Shown here: positions 1-6,433 of the stretch, piece by piece
Position numbering within the stretch: the first letter of the stretch is position 1
Layout: each line of letters opens with the position of its first letter
NCBI GenBank assembly: GCA_030605285.1
Contig: JAUWIQ010000066.1
Location: 1-8,339, forward strand
Length of the DNA: 8,339 nt
From: Planctomycetota bacterium
Lineage (GTDB): Bacteria > Planctomycetota > Planctomycetia > Pirellulales > UBA7805
Reading direction: 5' to 3'
The notes under the pieces: generated by a model
The model's input: the letters and a program-made list of their open reading frames with translations, nothing else
Database searches by the model: none
Told to the model about the DNA's origin: nothing
Translations under genes and position numbers: made by a program

Positions 1-2
1 AC

Positions 3-135
3 ACTTTTGATCCCTATTACAAATGGCTTAATATCCCGCCCGAGGAGCAGCCGGCGGAATAGCACCTCCACCACCGCCCCTTGGACACCGGATTCAACGA
101 GATCCGGCAGCCATCGCTGCTGTTCCCGGTCGCCG
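3..135 (+). pseudogene. Decayed N-terminal fragment of a planctomycete DPYxxWLGIPPxxQPP-type protein
   Basis: Reading from base 3, the frame gives TFDPYYKWLNIPPEEQPAE and then a stop at 60-62. This matches the N-terminal motif I recall from many planctomycete proteins, DPYxxWLGIPPxxQPPNHYRLLG...FExDPxxIxxAA. After the stop, the same frame gives HHRPLDTGFNE, resembling the HYRLLGxxLFE segment. The match then moves to another frame at base 101, where DPAAIAAVPGRR resembles the DPxxIxxAAxRR segment. One gene block is therefore spread over two frames, with a stop and at least one indel, which indicates a relic. It begins outside the window and loses similarity where it meets the 3' end of corA. 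The full-length family member's function is not known to me. An imperfect alternative is a very short real peptide ending at 62, but the continuing similarity past the stop argues against it. Confidence 0.6.
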
Positions 136-1101
136 CTATTTGAACCAGCCGCGAAGGTAGAAAAACCACAACTGCCCCACCACGATGATCGCCATGATCA
201 GCATGACGATCAGATATCCGTTTTCGATCCCGACAATCGGTATGTGTTCGAAATTCATTCCGTATATCCCGGCGATCAATGTCGCAGGAAGATAGATCGC
301 CGACAGAATCGTCAGGATCTTCAACCGTTGATTCGTGGTCTCTTCCGTCGCCTGAAGATGATGTTGATAGAGATCGCGAACGCGGTCTTTCATTCTTTCT
401 AGGGTGGAAAATCCCATTTGAATATCGTGGCGCAGGGCCTTGATGAGCTTGTGAACGTTTTCGAGCTTCAGTCTGTCGGACTGATGCTCCGCAATCTCGC
501 TCAGGCAATAGGCTTGATCTTCGAAGATCATTTCGATCGCGTTGATCCGGTTTTTCAGTTCGAGGAATTCTTGAGCGGTGACCGGTTCCGTCTTCGAACT
601 CAGGTCTTCCGTGAAGGATACGATATCGGCACGCAACTCGAGCAAGAGGGGAATGATCCGCTTCAAACCGGCATCCATGACGTGACACAGGACCGCGACC
701 GGGTTCGCATCCGGGAGACGCCGGTCTGACCGGCAACGCTCCGCGACTTCCTCGAGTAACGGTTCCGGACTGTGCTGGATCGTAATGATCGTCGTCGCGG
801 CGCAGACCGTGCTCAGGTAAGCCGAGACTCCCGCCCGGACGAACACGGGCATGGATACGAAAAGGACCTTTTCCATGGGAATCACCAGCGGCCGTTCCTG
901 GGCCTGGCGAATTGATTCTCTGACCCGGGAGGGGACGTCGATCTTCAGCCGGTCCAACAGATTTTCGATCTCTTCGGACTTGCTATCGCTGACGTCAATC
1001 CAGCGGCAGACTTCGTCCGCATCCCAAGAGTCCTCGATGAGTTCCGGATTCAGGGGTTCCAGATGCCGTTCGGCCGTGATCTCGTAAGCTCTGATTTCCA
1101 T
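136..1101 (-). CDS. corA: CorA-family magnesium/divalent cation transporter
   Basis: The 321-residue protein has the CorA architecture: a large soluble N-terminal domain (about 1-255) with long charged helices (for example EFLELKNRINAIEMIFEDQA), then two membrane helices at the C-terminus. The first helix (about 262-283) ends in the signature GMN at residues 281-283, in the context YGMNFEHIP, close to the classical YGMNFExMP. The second helix (about 294-317) is followed by a short basic tail, RGWFK. Members form homopentamers in the inner membrane and import Mg2+, sometimes Co2+ or Ni2+; the GMN loop lines the pore mouth. The ATG at 1101 has a weak GAGAG ribosome-binding sequence just upstream. 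It is the only intact gene on the minus strand, and it stands alone between two gene relics. A 6-bp inverted repeat (CCGGAT/ATCCGG, 88-107) lies about 30 bases past the stop but has no T run. The family call is firm; ion preference cannot be read from sequence. Confidence 0.93.
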   Translation of the reverse strand: MEIRAYEITAERHLEPLNPELIEDSWDADEVCRWIDVSDSKSEEIENLLDRLKIDVPSRVRESIRQAQERPLVIPMEKVLFVSMPVFVRAGVSAYLSTVCAATTIITIQHSPEPLLEEVAERCRSDRRLPDANPVAVLCHVMDAGLKRIIPLLLELRADIVSFTEDLSSKTEPVTAQEFLELKNRINAIEMIFEDQAYCLSEIAEHQSDRLKLENVHKLIKALRHDIQMGFSTLERMKDRVRDLYQHHLQATEETTNQRLKILTILSAIYLPATLIAGIYGMNFEHIPIVGIENGYLIVMLIMAIIVVGQLWFFYLRGWFK

Positions 1102-1206
1102 TATCTCTCAAACTGTTTAATCCGGGAGCGAACCTGAACGGATCGCGGCCCTAACGATGCCGAAGTGACAGTCGAAATGTCCAGCTTCATCGATTTTACT
1201 AAGTGA

Positions 1207-1350
1207 CGTGACAATGGGAAGAAGCAAAGCGAGGCCCACAGCAAGAACGGCAAGCTAGATGGTCTTTGGACTAGGTGGCATAGAAACGGCAAGAAGGAGT
1301 CAGAGTCCCATTACAAAGACGGCAAGAAAGTGGGCAGCAAAGAATTCTAA
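1207..1350 (+). pseudogene. C-terminal remnant of a MORN-repeat / YwqK-like protein
   Basis: Between a stop at 1204-1206 and a stop at 1348-1350, one frame reads as about two tandem MORN-variant units. The recognisable pieces are RDNGKKQSEAHSKNGKLDGL, then LWTRWHRNGKKESESHYKDG, then KKVGSKEF and the stop. The pattern NGK-x-DGLWxxWxxNGxKxxExxYKDGKxxG is the hallmark of the repeat proteins usually annotated as 'toxin-antitoxin system YwqK family' or MORN variant, whose function is largely unknown. There is no ATG, GTG or TTG start in the stretch, and the reading frame upstream (DRGPNDAEVTVEMSSFIDFTK, then the stop) has no MORN character. This is therefore the tail end of a truncated gene, not an intact small protein. 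The rest of the 1102-1522 gap holds the corA leader, one copy of a dispersed repeat (1355-1395), and about 125 bp before the next gene in which I see nothing else. Confidence 0.65.
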
Positions 1351-1354
1351 TCAG

Positions 1355-1395
1355 CCCCCAGTCTTTCTCTCCACTGCTCTGTGTGGATAATGGGG
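1355..1395 (+). repeat. 41-bp dispersed intergenic repeat, copy 1
   Basis: This stretch aligns without gaps to 2165-2205, with 35 of 41 positions identical by hand count. The best-conserved cores are TCTTTCTCTCC, CTGCT and GTGGATAAT. It starts 5 bases after the stop of the MORN-like relic, and both copies are in the same orientation exactly 810 bp apart, one on each side of the flavin-reductase gene. Neither copy falls within a coding region. The bases beyond the 41 show no further similarity, so it is a bounded short element. Its function is unknown; it could be a genome-wide dispersed repeat or the end of a small mobile element. Confidence 0.6.
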
Positions 1396-1522
1396 TGATC
1401 ACGAACTGCGGGCAGTTATTGGTTCTGTTGAGGGCTCCCAGGTGATTTTCGGTGTTTCCGGCTACACGCGGTTTTAATCGTGGCACGGAAGAAAACGTGT
1501 TCCATAAAATACGGAATTCGAC

Positions 1523-2116
1523 ATGACAGGACCCCAGCAGTTGACGGCATCTCTATTCCAATTGATCAACCGGGAGATTTGGGTCGTGACAGCCGCAGCG
1601 GGTCAGGATCGCGGTGGACTGGTTGCTACTTGGGTCTCGGTAACCTCGCTCGACGACGAGCGGCCAGTCATGCTTGCGGGTATCGCACCCAATCACTACA
1701 CGCGCGACCTGATCGATCGTAGTGGCGCGTTCGCACTTCATTTGGTGACTGCCGAACAGGTTGAGGTCGCATTTCATTTTGCACTTGGCAGCGGGCGTGA
1801 TCGGGACAAGCTGGCAGGTGTTGATGTCTGCAAGTCGGAGTTGGGAAACCCGATCGTTCAAAAATCGCTTGCGTGGTTTGATTGCAAAGTCTTCGCCCGG
1901 CAGGAAACGGGCGACCGTATTTTTTACTGGGCCGACGTTGTGGCAAGTGGCCAGCTTGCAACCGGTGAACCACTACGGGAGCACGAACTGTTTTTGCTGG
2001 CCAGTGAGGAGCAGAAGAACCGCTTGAACGCCAACCGCGATGCCGACGTCGCTCTGCATCGACCGTGGCACGTCGCGTGGCGTGAAAATCTGTCGGGCGA
2101 CCTGAAACCGGGTTGA
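1523..2116 (+). CDS. Flavin reductase-like (FMN-binding) domain protein
   Basis: The 197-residue protein fits the flavin_reduct family, a split-barrel fold that binds FMN and typically transfers hydride from NAD(P)H to flavin. The N-terminal half has the expected layout: VVTAAAGQDRGGLVATWVSVTSL (about 21-43; small residues then the V-T-S-L flavin-binding strand), DERPVMLAGIAPNHYTRDLI, and a SGAFALHLVTAEQ strand. No signal peptide or membrane segment is visible, so it is probably cytoplasmic. The ATG at 1523 is the first start after an in-frame stop near 1505. No good Shine-Dalgarno sequence precedes it; a TAAAAT box at 1505-1510 lies only 13 bases upstream, so a leaderless or very short-leader transcript is possible. 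No partner oxygenase is nearby, so its electron acceptor cannot be named. It could equally be a flavoprotein with another substrate, because this fold is also used outside two-component monooxygenases. Confidence 0.85.
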   Translation: MTGPQQLTASLFQLINREIWVVTAAAGQDRGGLVATWVSVTSLDDERPVMLAGIAPNHYTRDLIDRSGAFALHLVTAEQVEVAFHFALGSGRDRDKLAGVDVCKSELGNPIVQKSLAWFDCKVFARQETGDRIFYWADVVASGQLATGEPLREHELFLLASEEQKNRLNANRDADVALHRPWHVAWRENLSGDLKPG

Positions 2117-2164
2117 TATATCGAGGAACTACCCGCTGTTTCCCTGGTCAGGCCGTAACGCTGC

Positions 2165-2205
2165 CCCCCACTCTTTCTCTCCGCTGCTGAGCGTGGATAA
2201 TGAGG
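2165..2205 (+). repeat. 41-bp dispersed intergenic repeat, copy 2
   Basis: This is the second copy of the element at 1355-1395, in direct orientation with 35 of 41 bases the same. It sits in the 204-bp gap between the flavin-reductase gene and the acylase gene, about 50 bp after the former's stop. In this copy CCACTC and GAGCGTGG could pair imperfectly to make a weak hairpin; pairing is poorer in copy 1, so a conserved structure is not supported by these two alone. Confidence 0.6.
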
Positions 2206-2308
2206 GTTCGAGCGGTGTATGGGGTACCGCGTCTGGGCAGGAGTCGTGGGCAAGCCACCCTCAGCAAGCGCCAACAGCAAGAAATTGGATCAAATCCTAT
2301 TCAACGAG

Positions 2309-2314
2309 AAAGGA
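2309..2314 (+). promoter_or_regulatory. Ribosome-binding site that fixes the acylase start
   Basis: AAAGGA lies 6 bases before the ATG at 2321. The reading frame is open further up to an ATG at 2219, but that start has no comparable site and would put a 34-residue polar extension before the signal peptide. The site therefore favours 2321. Confidence 0.65.
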
Positions 2315-2320
2315 AAAAAC

Positions 2321-3457
2321 ATGAAAATATATTCTCGCAGAATCGGTGGGCCAGGTTCGCGCATGCTGACCGCCATGCGAGCGGTCGTTCCGTTGGGAAT
2401 CATTGCGGTGACAATCGTCTTCTGCCTCGATAAGGCTCCCGCATGTACTGATTTTTACATGACCAACGCGGGAGAGCATCGAATCTCAGCACGTACAATG
2501 GATATGAATTCCGGGGCTTCAATTTACGACACTTGGGCTCTCGTTGTTTATCCACGCAATCAACCACACCAAAGTAAAGCACCGCAAGGTCGGTCGGGTT
2601 TGAAATGGACCTCAAAATACAGTTTTGTCGGCGTCACCCCGCTCGTTGGAGACGGCCTTGCATTTCCTCACGACGGGCTGAATGAAAAAGGACTCGGTGT
2701 GGCATTGAACTGGCTCGTTGGTACTCAATTCGGGCAACCGACAGCAGACGAGACCGCACTAGCCGTTCAAGACGTGGCACTCTGGATGCTGGGAAATTTT
2801 GCAACGTGTGACGAACTGCTCGAAGGCCTCAACAAGGTGACGGTTTGGAGTGACCAGCCTGCAGAGACCCCCTTTCATCTAGCGATCCATGATGCCACCG
2901 GAAAGTCGATGGTTATCGAGTGGGTCAACCGTGAGATGAAAGCGTACGATAATACCATGCCCGGTATTCTCACCAATGAACCGCAATTCACGTTCTACAT
3001 CGAAAAAATCAAATATCTGCAGTGGCAGGAAACTCTGGCGAATCCAGCGATCGGGGTCCCGGCGGCGTGGTATCCAATAGACCGCTTCATGAGGGCCTAT
3101 ATGGTGAGGAAAGGACTGCCAGCCCCCAAATCCTATACGGATGCGATAGCACAAGCCGTCCACATTTTAAACACCATCCAAACCCCGTGGGGTGCTCCTG
3201 GCACCGACTCAGCAAAACCAGCTTCCATCGGTAACTTTGATCACACGACTTGGAGTGTCGTTCGGGATCACCAAAATAAGATCCTCTACTTTCGCACCGT
3301 GACGAATCAACAGCTCCATGCCGTGGACCTCAAGAAACTGGATCTGACCCGCTCCTCCGTACTCTCTCTTGAGATTGATAAAAGCGATCCTCAGCTGGCC
3401 ATTGACGTTACGACTGCGTTCTCAACCCAAAAACCATCTGCCGCAGAAAAGAAATAG
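2321..3457 (+). CDS. Exported penicillin V acylase / choloylglycine hydrolase-type Ntn amidase
   Basis: The 378-residue protein belongs to the linear amide C-N hydrolase family (choloylglycine hydrolase / penicillin V acylase), enzymes that use an N-terminal cysteine to cleave amide bonds. Residues 1-41 are a signal peptide: basic start, hydrophobic AVVPLGIIAVTIVF, and an A-P-A cleavage site immediately before Cys42. Taking Cys42 as position 1, Arg17 and Asp20 fall exactly in the RTMD motif (58-61), as in the characterised enzymes. DGLNEKGL (118-125), FHLAIHDATGKS (185-196) and TNEPQF (218-223, Asn at relative position 178, near the family's Asn175) are also family-like, as is the C-terminal TTWSVVRDHQNKILYFRT region. 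It probably acts in the periplasm. The natural substrate is unknown: penicillin V, bile salts and N-acyl-homoserine lactones are all substrates of known relatives. Neighbours give no clue; the gene seems to be transcribed alone. Confidence 0.9.
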   Translation: MKIYSRRIGGPGSRMLTAMRAVVPLGIIAVTIVFCLDKAPACTDFYMTNAGEHRISARTMDMNSGASIYDTWALVVYPRNQPHQSKAPQGRSGLKWTSKYSFVGVTPLVGDGLAFPHDGLNEKGLGVALNWLVGTQFGQPTADETALAVQDVALWMLGNFATCDELLEGLNKVTVWSDQPAETPFHLAIHDATGKSMVIEWVNREMKAYDNTMPGILTNEPQFTFYIEKIKYLQWQETLANPAIGVPAAWYPIDRFMRAYMVRKGLPAPKSYTDAIAQAVHILNTIQTPWGAPGTDSAKPASIGNFDHTTWSVVRDHQNKILYFRTVTNQQLHAVDLKKLDLTRSSVLSLEIDKSDPQLAIDVTTAFSTQKPSAAEKK

Positions 3458-3595
3458 GACCCGAAGGCAAAATGGTTTTTTAAAAAAGTATCGAGAGGAG
3501 ACAGGTTTGCAAATGCCGGTGGCACGCGCCCGTAAAGAGCCTGTTTGATGTGTTAGGAGCCTTCAGCCGGAACAGAATGTAGGGTGCAATCCCGT

Positions 3596-5740
3596 ATGTC
3601 AGTGCGCTCTATGGGATCACTCGCATACGCGATCAAGCTGGTGTTGCTGTTGGCACTATTTGTTTATTTTTACAAAGGGGACGTCTTGGATCTCGCCGGC
3701 AAGATCAATCAGGACTTTGCCGCTATCCGCTACGTTGCCTATAGCCCTACTCATTGGGCACCGGGACGGCAGGCGAGTGAACTCGACATCCGCGGAGATC
3801 TACAGACGTTGTGCCGGACATGGGATGGTTTGATCACGTATGGGAGCAAAGACGCACTCCGCGAAATCCCTGCAATTGCGAAGGAAGTCGGGTTCAAACG
3901 CATGATCCTCGGCGTTTATGATGTCACGGAACCCGAGGATTTCGGCAATGCTGTCGCGCTCATCGAGGAATTCCCCGATCTGATCCATTCTGTCTGTCTC
4001 GGAAACGAAGGGCTGGCATTCGAACTCTATACTTTGGAGCAGCTCATTCAGTCGATTCGCGACATGCGACGGCGTTTTCCGCACCTCTGGTTAACGACTT
4101 CAGAACCGGTATTCGCGTTCGGGGAAAAAACGATTGTCTCCGAGGTCGACTACTGCTTTCCAATTATTCATCCTTGGATTCACGATATCTTCAAGAACGA
4201 TCCGACCACCGCAGCGTTGTGGACGATCCAGACCGCCCAGCGCCTGCAGATCCTCTCCGAGAAAGTCATTTTGATCAAAGAGACCGGCTTTCCTGCCGAT
4301 GGGAATCTTTATCCTAATGATCTGCAGGCCCAGTTCTGGGAAGTTTTGTTCCGCGAGATTGGGGCCTTTACGCAGAATGTTCATCTGGCCGTTTTCGAGG
4401 CGTTTGATATTCCCGACAAGGTCAATTTCGCCGCGTTCAAGGATTGGGATTCTTTCTGGGGAATGTATGACAAGAATCGGAAGCCGAAACCGGTCCTTCA
4501 GGTGTTGGAGCGTCATTTCGGGGGCGACGGAAATCATGTGGCTGTTGAGAGTGTGCCGGAACCGGACGGCGTCAGCGTGGTCATTGCGACAAAAGACCGC
4601 CCGGAATTTCTGAAGTACTCGATCGAGAGTGTTTTGAGCCAGGGCGACTTGGTGAATCGCCTTATCCTGGTGAACGACAACAGCCAGATGCAAGAGGTAG
4701 AAGACATCTGTCTCGCTTATGCTGCCTCCCCCCAGGTAAAATATGTCCGTTTGACGGGCCAGGGATCGAGCGGCTCTTCGCGTAATGCTGGACTTCAGCA
4801 CGTCGACACAAAGTACGTCTGCTTTCTCGACGATGACGATGCTTTCCTGCCGGGCAAGATCCGGCAACAGTTGGCGGTCATGCGAGGAGATCCGGAGATC
4901 TCTTTCGTCGCCACCTCCGCGATGGTTATCGATGAGGACCGACGGCTGTGCGGCCGTTCCGGAAATCCTGATTTTTTTCCTGGTGCCCCGCTCGGCAGCA
5001 TGCTGGCCTTTTGTCGCATTGTCCACAGCTCGGTGATGATGCGGACGGAGGTCATCCGCCGTTACGAGGGCTATCTCGAGCATTTTAAGGGGGAAGATTG
5101 GGAGCTGTGGTGCCGGTTGCTGCGCGGCGGCGAGAAGCTTCATTTCATGGATGCACCGTTAACGATTTACCGCCGCCACACATCGAACATCTCTACGCCG
5201 ACTTATCTCCGAGAAGCGGTGGAGAACGTGCTTTCCCGCCACCTCGATCTCCCTTCCTCGGCACTCATCAGCCCATTGCCTTACGCGGCGGCATCGGCCG
5301 AGCTTCTGAAAGCGACGCTGCTGATTCTGCACGGGATGTATCCACAGGCTCTCGAGTATTTGGATGAGCTGGATCTGCCGACCGCACAGATCGCGCGCTT
5401 CATGTGTCTGCGCGAGCTCGGTGAGTATGAAAAGGCGAGTGCGGAGATCGCCCTCTGGAGCGAACAGCTAGGCTTTAGTGGGCAGCTCCACCGGAGGCTT
5501 GAAGTCCATGAGTCGCGTTTAAATACGAAACGCCGTTCGATTGTAGGCTCACCCGCGCTGCTCTTCGAGCAGCGGCTCCTGGCCCACGATACGCTCGCAA
5601 CGGCGACCTTGGGGAAAACGTACCATCCCGAGCTGGAACGCTACTTCCATCAGAATCCAAAAAATACCAATATTGAGTTCGAAAACGAGACCCCCGACGA
5701 CGAGATTTTTTTCACCCGAGTTTCGATCACCTCCAGCTGA
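3596..5740 (+). CDS. Membrane-anchored GH17-like glycoside hydrolase / GT2 glycosyltransferase fusion
   Basis: The 714-residue protein has three parts after one N-terminal membrane helix (about 8-26). Residues 44-305 resemble glycoside hydrolase family 17 / COG5309 (beta-1,3-glucan hydrolases and transglycosylases): an IRYVAYSP start strand, GNEG with Glu138 as likely acid/base, and KETGFP with Glu229 as likely nucleophile. Residues about 324-530 are a GT-A family 2 glycosyltransferase: VSVVIATKDRPEFLKYSIES, the metal-binding run FLDDDD (Asp412-415), and GEDWELWCRLL (Glu500-Asp501, the usual catalytic base region). There is no QxxRW motif and no membrane helices around it, so it looks non-processive. 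Residues 540-714 are helical and TPR-like at first (YPQALEYLDEL, LGEYEKASAEI), then unrecognised. A GTG at 3584 would add four residues; ATG 3596 is preferred because AGGG lies about 11 bases upstream. A role in building or trimming a surface glucan is inference. Confidence 0.85.
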   Translation: MSVRSMGSLAYAIKLVLLLALFVYFYKGDVLDLAGKINQDFAAIRYVAYSPTHWAPGRQASELDIRGDLQTLCRTWDGLITYGSKDALREIPAIAKEVGFKRMILGVYDVTEPEDFGNAVALIEEFPDLIHSVCLGNEGLAFELYTLEQLIQSIRDMRRRFPHLWLTTSEPVFAFGEKTIVSEVDYCFPIIHPWIHDIFKNDPTTAALWTIQTAQRLQILSEKVILIKETGFPADGNLYPNDLQAQFWEVLFREIGAFTQNVHLAVFEAFDIPDKVNFAAFKDWDSFWGMYDKNRKPKPVLQVLERHFGGDGNHVAVESVPEPDGVSVVIATKDRPEFLKYSIESVLSQGDLVNRLILVNDNSQMQEVEDICLAYAASPQVKYVRLTGQGSSGSSRNAGLQHVDTKYVCFLDDDDAFLPGKIRQQLAVMRGDPEISFVATSAMVIDEDRRLCGRSGNPDFFPGAPLGSMLAFCRIVHSSVMMRTEVIRRYEGYLEHFKGEDWELWCRLLRGGEKLHFMDAPLTIYRRHTSNISTPTYLREAVENVLSRHLDLPSSALISPLPYAAASAELLKATLLILHGMYPQALEYLDELDLPTAQIARFMCLRELGEYEKASAEIALWSEQLGFSGQLHRRLEVHESRLNTKRRSIVGSPALLFEQRLLAHDTLATATLGKTYHPELERYFHQNPKNTNIEFENETPDDEIFFTRVSITSS

Positions 5741-5825
5741 TGTTAGGGAGCAACTTTTTTCACGGAGATGAAATTCAATCGTGACGACCTTACCTACTAT
5801 TAACGAACGCGGACGGATCGACCTC

Positions 5826-6314
5826 ATGCATTCCCCACTGCCGGTGACCGTGTTGCTTCTATTCGTGACAGCATTCGTCTATGGATGCCACGAGCGTAAC
5901 CAGCCACAGGACCAGGGTGGACATGCGCATTCGCACGACGGAGATGATGCCTTGGTCTGGGTGGAGAAAAACATTGAGTACGAACGTTTCTTGCTGGCGC
6001 TCGGGCATCATGGAAAACACTTGCACGCAGCCTCCTTCGTGGAGCCCGCGGTTTCCATTACGCGCGACGGGGAAGCCGTGGCCGATGCCAAGGTATTCAA
6101 CAGCCTGGTCTCAGCCGATGGAACGGAAGTGATTCGCCAGGAGGTGGCCACCGTCTACGAGCCGGAATCCGCAGAGGAACCCGCCCACTATGCGCAAGGA
6201 AAACTCCACCTCCCGAAGGGTTCCCAGCAGTTCCTGATCCGTTTTCGCATTGTATTGCCCGGCGCGGAGAACGAACTTAGGCGAGACATTCCCATCGAAG
6301 TCGATGGGGACTAA
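5826..6314 (+). CDS. Small His-rich lipoprotein of unknown function
   Basis: This 162-residue protein starts with a lipoprotein signal peptide: MHSPLPVTVLLLFVTAFVYG followed by Cys21, with VYGC as the lipobox, so it is probably lipid-anchored. Just after the cysteine is a His/Asp-rich stretch, HAHSHDGDD (33-41), and a second cluster, HHGKHLH (61-67), giving seven histidines in the first 50 mature residues, a plausible metal-binding feature. The remainder (VEPAVSITRDGEAVADAKVF, VATVYEPE, HYAQGKLHLPKGSQQFLIRF) looks like one beta-sandwich domain. I do not recognise a named family. The frame is open up to a GTG at 5781, but ATG 5826 gives a textbook signal peptide and has GGACGG upstream. It lies 85 bp after the GH17-GT2 gene and ahead of a terminator-like hairpin. 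Metal binding and a role in cation resistance or sensing are guesses. Confidence 0.75.
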   Translation: MHSPLPVTVLLLFVTAFVYGCHERNQPQDQGGHAHSHDGDDALVWVEKNIEYERFLLALGHHGKHLHAASFVEPAVSITRDGEAVADAKVFNSLVSADGTEVIRQEVATVYEPESAEEPAHYAQGKLHLPKGSQQFLIRFRIVLPGAENELRRDIPIEVDGD

Positions 6315-6333
6315 ATCCAGGTGGATCACTCCA

Positions 6334-6433
6334 GTCGGCCAATCAGGGCCGACCCGCAAAGTCGCTTCGGTAGCACCGAGGAGCTGCCTAGGCGTGCCAG
6401 GGGAGAGTTTGCGAAACCCCAGCCGGCCCGGCT
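6334..6433 (+). other. Cluster of inverted repeats, possible structured RNA
   Basis: Four inverted repeats fall within 100 bases. GTCGGCC/GGCCGAC (6334-6353) is a perfect 7-bp stem with a 6-base loop. CTTCGGT/ACCGAGG (6365-6381) is a 7-bp stem with one G-U pair and a 3-base loop; part of it could instead pair as GGTAGC/GCTGCC (6369-6388). GCCTAGGC (6386-6393) is a palindrome. AGCCGG-C-CCGGCT (6421-6433) is a perfect palindrome. GTTT/AAAC with flanking GGG/CCC lies between the last two. This density is unusual compared with the other gaps here. No known riboswitch class is recognisable by eye, so it may be a small RNA, an mRNA 3' structure, or chance in GC-rich DNA. Confidence 0.35.

Noticed and set aside
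88..107. CCGGAT/ATCCGG inverted repeat downstream of corA as a terminator
   Set aside because: No T run follows on the corA strand, and the bases belong to the gene relic.
418..729. 103-codon plus-strand frame opposite corA
   Set aside because: It is antisense to well-conserved corA codons, with no ribosome-binding site or family features.
17..736. 239-codon minus-strand frame overlapping corA
   Set aside because: Same strand, different frame from corA, which has a clear GMN signature; the translation is arginine-rich with no domain.
1271..1486. 71-codon minus-strand frame in the corA/flavin-reductase gap
   Set aside because: It runs antisense through the MORN relic and repeat copy 1 and has no protein features; a similar apparent peptide arises from repeat copy 2.
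1355..2205. Integron-like cassette reading of the two repeats around one gene
   Set aside because: The repeats lack the inverted core sites expected of attC sites, and no integrase is in view.
3476..3487. T6A6 palindrome after the acylase gene as a terminator
   Set aside because: Made only of A-T pairs with no loop, so it would not form a stable terminator hairpin.
3513..3548. 11-codon frame after a GAGGAG sequence, upstream of the fusion gene
   Set aside because: Spacing of 12 bases is too long, and so short a frame is expected by chance; nothing marks it as a leader peptide.
4100..5143. 347-codon open frame on the minus strand
   Set aside because: It lies wholly opposite the GH17-GT2 gene, whose both active-site motifs it would overlap; its translation shows no family features.
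5768..5803. 11-codon frame ahead of the lipoprotein gene
   Set aside because: The purine-rich sequence abuts the ATG with no spacing; no attenuator-like structure follows it.
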